A stretch of 27,267 bases of DNA, from the IMG/VR virus record IMGVR_UViG_3300047547_000123, positions 1 through 27,267 of that record; one strand, given 5' to 3'. Below the pieces are notes generated by a model, which did not search any database, was not told the DNA's origin, and was given only the letters and a program-made list of their open reading frames with translations. The position numbers and the translations under genes were made by a program. Below are positions 1 through 6,232 of this stretch, piece after piece. Each line of letters opens with the position of its first letter. Within the stretch, counting starts at the first letter, position 1. The DNA comes from a virus.

Positions 1-412
1 CCAAATCTTTAGATATTTGTACGTTAGACCTATCGGGGTAGTTTATTAAGTATTTAGCTATTTTTACGTATACTTCCTCTGTGTACAAGGCATTATAATG
101 TGCTTCTCCAAAACCACCTCCTTCCCCCCCATTTGAGTTATTAAACCCATCAGTATACGCGTCAAATTCTTTAATCCAGCCTATTTCCTTCTTACCAAGC
201 ACTGTAGGGTCTGAAACAGTTAACTCCAGTATTTCAAATATAGGTAGGCTACCAGAAACATTATACGCGTGCTGTAACTTATGATTACTGTGGGTTCCAT
301 TTTTCAGCCTATTAAAGTGCTGGCTCTTCCTTAATTCTAGATTAATACTATACCCAACATAAAACTTATTAAAAATATTCTCAAAATACATTACATATAT
401 ACCACTTAGCAT
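1..412 (-). CDS. GIY-YIG homing endonuclease, N-terminal part (runs off the window)
   Basis: Reading the minus strand from ATG at 412 gives about 137 codons open to the window edge. The protein begins MLSGIYVMYFENIFNKFYVG, which carries the GIY and YVG halves of the GIY-YIG nuclease core, followed by a segment with conserved-looking Arg and His (LRKSQHFNRLKNGTHSNHKL) and a glycine-rich stretch (NGGEGGGFGE). This is typical of free-standing phage homing endonucleases, which cut intronless or empty alleles and promote their own spread. A good ribosome site (GGAGA, 5 bases before ATG) and a strong promoter precede it. The C-terminal DNA-binding part lies outside the window. The family call is secure; the target is unknown. 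Confidence 0.85.
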   Translation of the reverse strand, partial: MLSGIYVMYFENIFNKFYVGYSINLELRKSQHFNRLKNGTHSNHKLQHAYNVSGSLPIFEILELTVSDPTVLGKKEIGWIKEFDAYTDGFNNSNGGEGGGFGEAHYNALYTEEVYVKIAKYLINYPDRSNVQISKDL

Positions 413-443
413 ATCGTTCTCCTTTTTTTCTAATGCTGTACTA

Positions 444-472
444 ATTATACAGTAAGTATAAAATTTTTTCAA
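444..472 (-). promoter_or_regulatory. sigma70 promoter for the GIY-YIG gene
   Basis: On the minus strand TTGAAA (467-472) and a perfect TATAAT (444-449) are separated by 17 bases. An AAAATTTTA block lies just upstream of the -35, as at most other promoters in this window. It points at the GIY-YIG gene starting at 412. Confidence 0.75.
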
Positions 473-515
473 GACTAAAATTTTATACGTATAAACTATT
501 GATCGGAAATATATT

Positions 516-707
516 ATGGTTACTTATAAAAGTACTCGCAACCGCCCTGTCGAGCTAGGAAAGCTAGTTATTGATAAAGATACTGGTGTAACTCTAGATA
601 CTAATGATTCTGTTTTAGATAAGTTGGTAGTCGAAGGCTTCTTGGTATCTACTACCAAAGAAGCTGTAGTTGCAAAAGAGCCAGCAACATTCAAGCTATT
701 TAAATAA
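516..707 (+). CDS. small hypothetical protein, paralogue of the product at 755-961
   Basis: A 63-residue acidic/basic mixed protein and the only plus-strand gene I accept. It aligns along its length with the convergent gene at 755-961: both start MV-Y-S, then N--V--G, GV-L, D--L--LV-EG-L and VV. I judge about 30 percent identity by eye. No membrane segment or known motif is visible. The stop is followed at once by a bidirectional terminator. Its ribosome site is weak (GGAAA about 10 bases upstream) and a possible -10 TATAAA lies at 490-495 with a poor -35. Function unknown; the paralogy is the main reason to accept it. Confidence 0.65.
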   Translation: MVTYKSTRNRPVELGKLVIDKDTGVTLDTNDSVLDKLVVEGFLVSTTKEAVVAKEPATFKLFK

Positions 708-748
708 TAAAAAAGCCCGCTAAGCGTAATGCTTAGCGGGCTTTTTTC
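708..748. terminator. bidirectional intrinsic terminator
   Basis: An 11-bp perfect GC-rich stem (715-725 with 731-741) with a 5-base loop is flanked by an A-run on the left and a T-run on the right, so it can terminate both converging transcripts: the gene at 516-707 from the left and the reductase operon ending at 755 from the right. Confidence 0.92.
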
Positions 749-754
749 ATGCTC

Positions 755-961
755 TTACTTCAACGTTCCAGACTTTACTGGTACGTCCGTAACTGGCTTT
801 GGGGGTTCTACTACAGTACCTCCATTTTTAATAAGCAAACCTTCTTTTACCAGAGCCTCTAGGCCATCATCCTCAGCCGGTAAATCTACGCCAGGATTTG
901 CAGTTACTTGGTATTGTCCATAGGACACTGTTTTATTAGATGCTGATGTATAATTAACCAT
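755..961 (-). CDS. small hypothetical protein, last gene of the reductase operon
   Basis: A 68-residue protein starting MVNYTSASNKTVSYG, with a good ribosome site (AAGGA six bases before ATG). It starts 10 bases downstream of the reductase stop and ends at the bidirectional terminator, so it is the last gene of that operon. It resembles the protein at 516-707 over most of its length, with a proline-rich tail (VVEPPKPVTDVPVKSG) in place of the shorter one. No known family recognised. The conserved LV-EG-L stretch suggests a small folded core. Confidence 0.8.
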   Translation of the reverse strand: MVNYTSASNKTVSYGQYQVTANPGVDLPAEDDGLEALVKEGLLIKNGGTVVEPPKPVTDVPVKSGTLK

Positions 962-970
962 TTTTATTCC

Positions 971-1885
971 TTAAATAATTTCGCAACCATTAGCAGAACA
1001 CGCTAGTGTTTGCGTTCCTTCCACGTTATCAGTATCTTCCACAATGGAATCCCAGTCTAAATTAGCAGGGATTTGCTTGCTAAGTTCTAGGTACTGCTCT
1101 TCCGTACATTCTTCGTACGGGGCCTGACGGTACGAACCGCCGTCATAGGGCAGGAACGATACACCAGACATTTCATCAAAATGCTCCCATACAAATGCAC
1201 CTACAGCAGGCCACTCTTTTTCAGAAACAGAAATAGTGACTGAGGGTTTATGTTCACAATAGAAGCGCTGGTAGGCCAACCACAGTTTCAAATGCTGAAT
1301 AGCTGTAATATCCGCACGAGTAAGTGCCCCTTCTGGAGCCTTCTTAGGGAAGGTAAATACTACTGTGGTATCAGGTTTCATCACGCAAGGCTCGTTAGGT
1401 ACTCCACGCGAGATCATAAACTGGGTAAGTGGATCTTTAACGTCACCACGTACACGGCGGTAGTAATATTTACTGTGCCGTGTGTGTAGTCCACTAGCGG
1501 AGTCTGTCAATTGTGATGTTGTACCTTCTGGCTTAATAGCGGTACAGGCTACACTAGCAGGCACTCCAATTAGTGTTGCTTCCAGTTTATTCATATCAAC
1601 AACTGCATCGCGAATATCCATCAGTCTATCACGTAACATAGGATCATCAGGATTATTAAGCAGTGGGTTATCTAAGGCCCCTGTCATTGATACGCCAAGT
1701 AAGCGTTCTTCTTCGGTGTTGTCTTTCCATACTTTACGCAGGTAAGGGAACTCAGTAAGTGTGGACTGCCAGGTACCCAGAATAGCAGCAAGTTGTGCTT
1801 TGTAGATAAGTTGCTCTACCGTATCTTCTGCCCGTACAATTACTGTGGATAAATTACAGAATTGATATGGGCGGAGAATAATTTC
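971..1885 (-). CDS. class II (B12-dependent) ribonucleotide reductase, exon 2
   Basis: This is the C-terminal half of the reductase begun at 4227. The reading frame is open upstream of its first ATG (1687) to the intron end, and the protein there reads EIILRPYQFCNLSTVIVRAE, a segment diagnostic of adenosylcobalamin-dependent reductases. Later come the phosphate-binding PEGTTSQL stretch and SASGLHTRHSKYYYRRVRGD. The tail ends TLACSANGCEII, a Cys-x4-Cys pair likely to pass electrons from thioredoxin to the active site. Joined to exon 1 the enzyme has about 633 residues. Exon 2 begins with GAA (Glu), which supplies the catalytic glutamate and puts the partner cysteine 11 residues after the radical cysteine, the spacing I recall for the Lactobacillus enzyme (Cys408/Cys419). 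Confidence 0.9.
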   Translation of the reverse strand, partial: EIILRPYQFCNLSTVIVRAEDTVEQLIYKAQLAAILGTWQSTLTEFPYLRKVWKDNTEEERLLGVSMTGALDNPLLNNPDDPMLRDRLMDIRDAVVDMNKLEATLIGVPASVACTAIKPEGTTSQLTDSASGLHTRHSKYYYRRVRGDVKDPLTQFMISRGVPNEPCVMKPDTTVVFTFPKKAPEGALTRADITAIQHLKLWLAYQRFYCEHKPSVTISVSEKEWPAVGAFVWEHFDEMSGVSFLPYDGGSYRQAPYEECTEEQYLELSKQIPANLDWDSIVEDTDNVEGTQTLACSANGCEII

Positions 1886-3240
1886 CTTAGCAGGGTTGTT
1901 TACGCCCTACTTTTCGACTATATCATAATATTGGCTTTATACTGCATACTAGCAGGTATAATATCAATATATGGCTTTACAAATGTGTTAATGAATTTAA
2001 TAATTTCTACCTGCTGTGCTATCTGGCATGTTTTATCATACGAGATAGAGTGGATGTTGTAGGTAGATAGGTACTCAGTCAAGTCCTGATGAACGTCTTT
2101 GGTAGTACCTTGACAGATACCAATACTTTTAGTATCTTTCCAAAAGAGGCAACCATCGTCTAGAAATAACCATAACATGCCCAAGGGGGTTAGCGCATTC
2201 ACCATTTCTTTATGGGTAAAGCTCTCAATTTTATTGGTAACATGTTCAGGTAGCTTGCCAGAGTACCACGTACAGTACTCATGACCTTGTGCGTGTACAT
2301 GTACTTTAATTTTTTCGATACCATACAGTGCAGGATACGCATTCTTTAGCATGCTTACCTTCCAACGAAGGTACTCTAGCTGTTTAATGCCGTGAGTAAT
2401 TCGTAATACCTTACGTACACTGTCATAACTACCATCGCCTAACACTTGCGAGAATACCAGAGCCTCATTATCCGACGTACAAGGGCTAATTCTTGGAATT
2501 TTGATTTTATTAAGGCAACTAGCTTTAGCTTGTACAAAGTTAGCCACGCCTAATTCCCTATCAAAGAAGCCAGGGCGTGTAGCTGCGTCAGTACCAAGCA
2601 GCTGCCAGAAATCTGACACAGTTTCTGATCTAATCAAGGCTTCTTGGATCTCTGACTCCGTAGGCTTGAAGTATTCAGACAGTGACATTTGACAAAGACT
2701 GCGTACTCTACGTACTAACTCCATTTCGCTGACACTAAATTCTTTAGTCAAAGTATCCTTAGCTTGCTGAAATGTACTACCTACTGCGCGTAGCTCTTTA
2801 ATACGCGTGTACATATCTTTAGTATCTACAAGATTGAGTTTTGGTACTAATTCTTTCCAAGTATCTGGGTACGCAAACCGCAATTTAAGCATTTTTGAAA
2901 TACTAATGCCGAGCAATCTTTCAGCAAGCCGTGTAGCTGTATGCTTTCCTGAAAGATTAAATTCTTCTACCAAAGTAGTACCAACACCGTCTCTTTGAGT
3001 TCTAGAGTGTTCCACCAACTCTATAACTCTATTCATAAATTTGTTTTCATCCATATATTTTCTCCAAAACTTTTCGTCTTTAGTCTGTGAACCTTCACCA
3101 GTTAAGGTGCTTGGCTGCTGATTACCCAACGTTCTCTATTCTTAAGCATTCACACTCACCGTTTCCAGTCATGTTGTAGCTAGGAACTTTAACAGGCTTC
3201 CAGCAATTTACGAAATTTTTAACGTGATCCTACTATCTCA
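1886..3240 (-). ncRNA. group I self-splicing intron in the reductase gene
   Basis: A 1,355-base insertion splits the reductase. On the minus strand the core elements are visible: P1 (exon GUGUUCU with intron GGAUCAC, final U.G at the splice site), P3 (UUUCGU 3215-3210 with ACGAAA 3077-3072), P4 (UUGCUGG with UCAGCAGC), P5 (GGAA/UUCC), a P6 hairpin CACC/GGUG, the R element GGUUCACAGACUAAA, the S element AUGAUAUAGUC (P7: GACUA 3085-3081 with UAGUC 1920-1916), a probable P8 (3071-3064 with 1934-1927) and a 6-bp P9 hairpin. The intron ends in G at 1886. The first three intron bases are TGA, which stops exon 1 translation in unspliced RNA. Splicing restores Asn-Pro-Cys-Ser-Glu. The ORF sits in the P8 loop. 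Confidence 0.9.
1918..3054 (-). CDS. LAGLIDADG-type intron-encoded homing endonuclease
   Basis: A 378-residue protein inside the intron. Two LAGLIDADG-like helices are visible, ALVFSQVLGDGSY (about 198-210) and PLGMLWLFLDDGC (about 290-302), each with acidic residues at the end as needed for metal-dependent cleavage. The N-terminal ~170 residues are helical and charged and look like helix-turn-helix DNA-binding modules. I chose ATG 3054 because GGAGA lies six bases upstream. The longer TTG reading from 3129 would run through the ribozyme P6-P7 core. The stop codon lies within the 3' strand of P7, so the gene nearly fills the intron. It should cut intronless reductase alleles to spread the intron. 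Confidence 0.85.
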   Translation of the reverse strand: MDENKFMNRVIELVEHSRTQRDGVGTTLVEEFNLSGKHTATRLAERLLGISISKMLKLRFAYPDTWKELVPKLNLVDTKDMYTRIKELRAVGSTFQQAKDTLTKEFSVSEMELVRRVRSLCQMSLSEYFKPTESEIQEALIRSETVSDFWQLLGTDAATRPGFFDRELGVANFVQAKASCLNKIKIPRISPCTSDNEALVFSQVLGDGSYDSVRKVLRITHGIKQLEYLRWKVSMLKNAYPALYGIEKIKVHVHAQGHEYCTWYSGKLPEHVTNKIESFTHKEMVNALTPLGMLWLFLDDGCLFWKDTKSIGICQGTTKDVHQDLTEYLSTYNIHSISYDKTCQIAQQVEIIKFINTFVKPYIDIIPASMQYKANIMI

Positions 3241-4227
3241 AGAACACGGGTTAGTGCCGTAATCATAGTCTGCATTACGTCTACCATTTTTCTTTGCAAT
3301 CTTTTGAGCTGCTTCGCGGTTAAAGATACCACGCTCACCACTTTTAGATTCATAGAGGCTTAGCCACTCTTGCATAAAAATACCTACTTCAGGTTTTTCC
3401 GTATAGCAGGCACTATTATTAGCTAAAGCACGCTGTCCGTTTTGCTCCCACCATGCGCCACTTTTAGCGTGCCGCATACGGTCGTCGCTGAGGTTCGATA
3501 GGCTAATCATAGCACTACGTCGTACCCCTCCGACAACAACCACTTCGCCGATCTTGCACATAATATCGTGACATTCTAGCGATGTTAGCTTACGTCCTGT
3601 AGCTCCTTTAAAGATTTTAATAACGAATCTGAACAGGTCTTCCAAAGGTCCAGGACCGCTAGCACGACCTCCGAAGGTCTTTAGTCTGGCTCCTGCGGGA
3701 CGTACTTTACTAACATCCCATAGCGGTTGTTCGCCGCTATATAGCAAGGCAATCATCTGTCTCAAACTTTTAGCCCAACCTTCTTTACTATCATGAACTA
3801 CAATAGTCGTATCGCTTGCAAAGATGCGATCAGGTACTTCTGGCAGTTTTGACACATACTGTCGCTCCACTGAAAAACCCACCCCTGTTCCGCACAGCAG
3901 AATAAACATAGCCTCGTCGAAAGCTTTTGGGTCGTCTACCGGTAGGTAACTACAATTGTATCCAGCTGTATTGTCCCTTGCCAAAGCATCTCCGGCTGTC
4001 ATAATAGCTCGCATACTTGGTAACACTTCTTTATTTACCATAGCTTCGCGGATATTATCGTATGTTTCCTGGTCAATATCATAACTATGCTTGTCGGCCA
4101 GATGACCTTGCATAAACTCTAGGTAGCGGTCTACACTCTCCTCCCAGTTTTCTCTACGATTTTCTTCTTGAAGGTACCGCGCGTACCGTGATTTTGCAAT
4201 AAATTCTTCGTAAACTGTATCAATCAT
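3241..4227 (-). CDS. class II (B12-dependent) ribonucleotide reductase, exon 1
   Basis: The first 329 residues of a reductase that makes deoxyribonucleotides for phage DNA synthesis with adenosylcobalamin as radical source. Visible are AGYNCSYLPVDD with the first redox cysteine (about Cys92), LLCGTGVGFSVERQ, GGVRRSAMISLSNL and the terminal GTNPCS, where Asn326 and Cys328 are the expected catalytic Asn and thiyl-radical Cys. Ser329 is the last exon codon; the following TGA belongs to the intron. The start overlaps the previous gene as ATGA. No class I small subunit is seen nearby, in line with a class II enzyme that needs no separate radical protein. Confidence 0.92.
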
Positions 4228-4439
4228 TTAATTCCTTTAGTTTGAAGACGTGATTCGCACACGCCAAAAATCGCCTGTAGTTTAAATTCTAGTTGGTCAT
4301 TAACATCTACTAAATAACTTGTATATGTTTCAAGGTCTTTAATGCTAATAACGCCCTTGCTGTAGTAATACTCCAGCAGCTTCGCACTAGCCTGTCTTGA
4401 TTGTGCGACTGCCTCTAAAATATCTGATGCTACACTCAT
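4224..4439 (-). CDS. hypothetical protein, 71 aa
   Basis: A small, largely helical protein (MSVASDILEAVAQSRQASAK) with a Tyr-rich stretch LEYYYSKGV and no motif I recognise. It is tightly coupled to both neighbours: its ATG shares a base with the dUTPase stop (TAATG) and its TGA overlaps the reductase start (ATGA). This points to co-translation with nucleotide-metabolism genes. Its function cannot be told from sequence; an accessory role for the reductase or dUTPase is only a guess from position. Confidence 0.75.
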   Translation of the reverse strand: MSVASDILEAVAQSRQASAKLLEYYYSKGVISIKDLETYTSYLVDVNDQLEFKLQAIFGVCESRLQTKGIK

Positions 4440-4882
4440 TAACCTGTACTCCCAAAACCATTAACCCCGCGCGCAGTATCGTTCCATGAGTCTACAAAAA
4501 CTGGTAGGTAAATAGGCACAATAGAAAGCTGCCCGATTCGTGTAATGTATTGTTGAATTACAAACCGATCGTCCCCTTGATTATGGATAAATACTTTCAA
4601 AGTGCCCCTATAAGCTGCGTCAATTATGCCCGTTCCGTGGCAAGTCAGACCCCTTACTCTCATTGAACTACGTGGGTCAATTAACCCACCATACCCTACT
4701 GGAATCTTTACAGCAATACCTGTGTCTACTAGAGCAGACCCGCCAGGTAGAATTTCTAGACTCTCAGCAGAGTAAAGATCTGCACCCATATCAGTAGGAT
4801 GGGCTCGCACAGGCAGTACCGCCTTAGGGTCTACCCGAAGGCATTGAATAGGGTAGTGCGGTATAGTATTACAACTGGACAT
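4439..4882 (-). CDS. dut: dUTP diphosphatase (trimeric dUTPase)
   Basis: A 147-residue enzyme that hydrolyses dUTP to dUMP and pyrophosphate, keeping uracil out of DNA and feeding thymidylate synthesis. All five motifs of the trimeric family are present in order: DMGADLYS (I), DPRSSMRVRGL (II), GIIDAAYRGTLKV (III, with the catalytic Asp and substrate-stacking Tyr), RIGQLSIVPI (IV) and RGVNGFGSTG (V, the flexible C-terminal lid). Length is normal. The start overlaps the end of the flap exonuclease gene by 14 bases. Motif III has Thr where Glu is usual after RG, a mild change. Confidence 0.95.
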   Translation of the reverse strand: MSSCNTIPHYPIQCLRVDPKAVLPVRAHPTDMGADLYSAESLEILPGGSALVDTGIAVKIPVGYGGLIDPRSSMRVRGLTCHGTGIIDAAYRGTLKVFIHNQGDDRFVIQQYITRIGQLSIVPIYLPVFVDSWNDTARGVNGFGSTG

Positions 4883-5720
4883 TTGTTAAAGTACTTTCAA
4901 TTTCTTTTAGATTATCTGGGCCAATAGCTTCATCGCAGAAACTAATTAGGTCCATTAGTTGGTAGTTCAATCTTAGTGCATCAGCGCCAAAATCGTTCAA
5001 GTTTTTAATATATACGTATTTACCAGGCAAAGGAAGCGCGTCTGCAATATCTAGCGTAGAGCCATATTCTCGCACTAACTTAAGTGCTGTCTTAGGCCCA
5101 ATTTTTAGTACACCTGGAACGTTATCACCGGCGTCACCTTGAAGACACTTTATACTAATATAGTCTTCTACGCGCCAGTCGTAGTGTTCATTATAATTAT
5201 CGTAAGTTACTTCTTTACGTGTTACGTAGGAAAAGCGACTAGTTTGTTCATTACAGAGCAAATCATAATCTTTATCGCTAGAAATTAACCAGATTTTATT
5301 TAATGAATATTTAGCACGATTATTAACTATGTGTGCTGCAATATCATCTGCTTCAACACCTTGGAATCTAAATACTGGATAGTTAGTATTTTCTCTATAG
5401 TACTCGATGATTTTAAGATACTCTGCAAAGAACTTTTCAAAGTATGCTTCGTCTTCTGGACTCTGCTCTTCTCTAAGCTTTTCTCTGTTGTACTTATACT
5501 CAGGATAGAGCTTTCTCCTATAAGAACTTTTACCCCAATCGCTAAGAATAATTACTTGCGTAGCTTTATAGGACTTTTTAAGGCTTTCTACTGTTTGAAC
5601 GTACTCATCAAGAAAAAAGAGTGCCTTCTTATGCTTAAATCTAAAGCAGAGATTTAAGCTATCTACTACTAGAACAGTTCCTTCGACACCTGCTGTTAGT
5701 GTGTTAAATGTTTTTGCCAT
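4869..5720 (-). CDS. 5'-3' exonuclease / flap endonuclease (T5 D15-like)
   Basis: A 283-residue structure-specific nuclease that removes 5' flaps and RNA primers. Metal-binding acidic motifs are visible in order: VVDSLNLCFRF, LSDWGKSSYRRKLYPEYK (helical arch with Arg/Lys), GVEADDIAAHI, SSDKDYDLL and LQGDAGDNVPGV, followed by the helix-hairpin-helix IGPKTALKLVREYG that grips DNA. A longer frame starts at 5780, but the promoter -10 is at 5752-5757, so that ATG would lie upstream of the transcript start. I therefore use ATG 5720 (MAKTFNTL). First gene of the operon that continues through dUTPase to the reductase. No clear Shine-Dalgarno. Confidence 0.93.
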   Translation of the reverse strand: MAKTFNTLTAGVEGTVLVVDSLNLCFRFKHKKALFFLDEYVQTVESLKKSYKATQVIILSDWGKSSYRRKLYPEYKYNREKLREEQSPEDEAYFEKFFAEYLKIIEYYRENTNYPVFRFQGVEADDIAAHIVNNRAKYSLNKIWLISSDKDYDLLCNEQTSRFSYVTRKEVTYDNYNEHYDWRVEDYISIKCLQGDAGDNVPGVLKIGPKTALKLVREYGSTLDIADALPLPGKYVYIKNLNDFGADALRLNYQLMDLISFCDEAIGPDNLKEIESTLTNVQL

Positions 5721-5739
5721 ATTTTGGTAAATTTTTAGT

Positions 5740-5773
5740 GACGAAGCCTCTATTATACCACAGAGGCTTCGTC
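5740..5773. promoter_or_regulatory. 12-bp palindrome bracketing the promoter -10, possible operator
   Basis: Perfect inverted repeat: arm 5740-5751 (gacgaagcctct) pairs with 5762-5773, with a 10-base spacer that contains the whole -10 hexamer. A protein bound here would block the flap-exonuclease operon. In RNA reading in from the SbcC side it would form a stable hairpin just after the nuclease gene, but with no U-run, so it is a poor intrinsic terminator. Confidence 0.75.
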
Positions 5774-5780
5774 GAATCAA
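5752..5780 (-). promoter_or_regulatory. sigma70 promoter for flap exonuclease, dUTPase and reductase operon
   Basis: TTGATT (5775-5780), 17-base spacer, perfect TATAAT (5752-5757), with AAAATTTA upstream. The -35 and the sequence after it (CTTGATTCG) match the promoter at 10412-10440. It overlaps the 3' end of the preceding nuclease gene. Confidence 0.85.
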
Positions 5781-6232
5781 GTCGTAAATTTTATTGTTTC
5801 ATTTTGAAGCCAGTCATCGAGTAATGCTACATAAAACATATGCGGGTCTCTACATATGAATACATAGTTATACAAGCCTTCTGGTGGCTTTTCGAATGAT
5901 ACGAAAAGTTTACTTCTATCATGCTTAAATATAAGCAAAGGTACTTTATCTACCTGTCCGGCCTCTCTAACAGTCTGTTCCCAAAACTGTAATAGTTGAG
6001 GGTTTTTACTGGTAAGTACAGCACTAGTTAAGTGATCGTCTGCATAATGCTTTGCTTCAACGCAGAATACATTATTGGAGTTGGGTATATACAGATCACC
6101 TTTTAGTTTATGTTTAGGGTCTAAGGCTCCTGAGCCTGGTACCCTTTCCCAGCCTAGTCCTGTATGTTGACGCAAAGCCTCTTTAATAACAGTCTCCGCT
6201 CTAGCGCCTTTAGCACGAGGGTCAACTGCCAT
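5777..6232 (-). CDS. PD-(D/E)XK-type nuclease, Holliday junction resolvase-like
   Basis: A 151-residue protein starting MAVDPRAKGARAETVIKEAL. It has the pattern of small PD-(D/E)XK nucleases: an N-terminal Glu in a helix (AETVIKEAL), Asp at LKGDLYI, then Glu-x-Lys in CVEAKHY on the next strand, with a basic region around it. Such enzymes cleave branched or damaged DNA. Position directly after SbcC and before the flap exonuclease matches T5 D14 as I recall the map. I chose ATG 6232, which has AGGA eight bases upstream and overlaps the SbcC stop by 11 bases, rather than the upstream ATG at 6280. The exact substrate cannot be told from sequence. Confidence 0.75.
   Translation of the reverse strand: MAVDPRAKGARAETVIKEALRQHTGLGWERVPGSGALDPKHKLKGDLYIPNSNNVFCVEAKHYADDHLTSAVLTSKNPQLLQFWEQTVREAGQVDKVPLLIFKHDRSKLFVSFEKPPEGLYNYVFICRDPHMFYVALLDDWLQNETIKFTT

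Noticed and set aside
3055-3129. N-terminal extension of the intron endonuclease from TTG 3129
   Set aside because: The segment contains the P6-P7-P3 core of the ribozyme, and ATG 3054 has a far better ribosome site.
1885-3240. Intein instead of intron in the reductase
   Set aside because: The frame is closed by TGA immediately after exon 1, and group I core elements are present.
5721-5780. 20-residue N-terminal extension of the flap exonuclease
   Set aside because: The promoter -10 at 5752-5757 puts the ATG at 5780 upstream of the transcript start.
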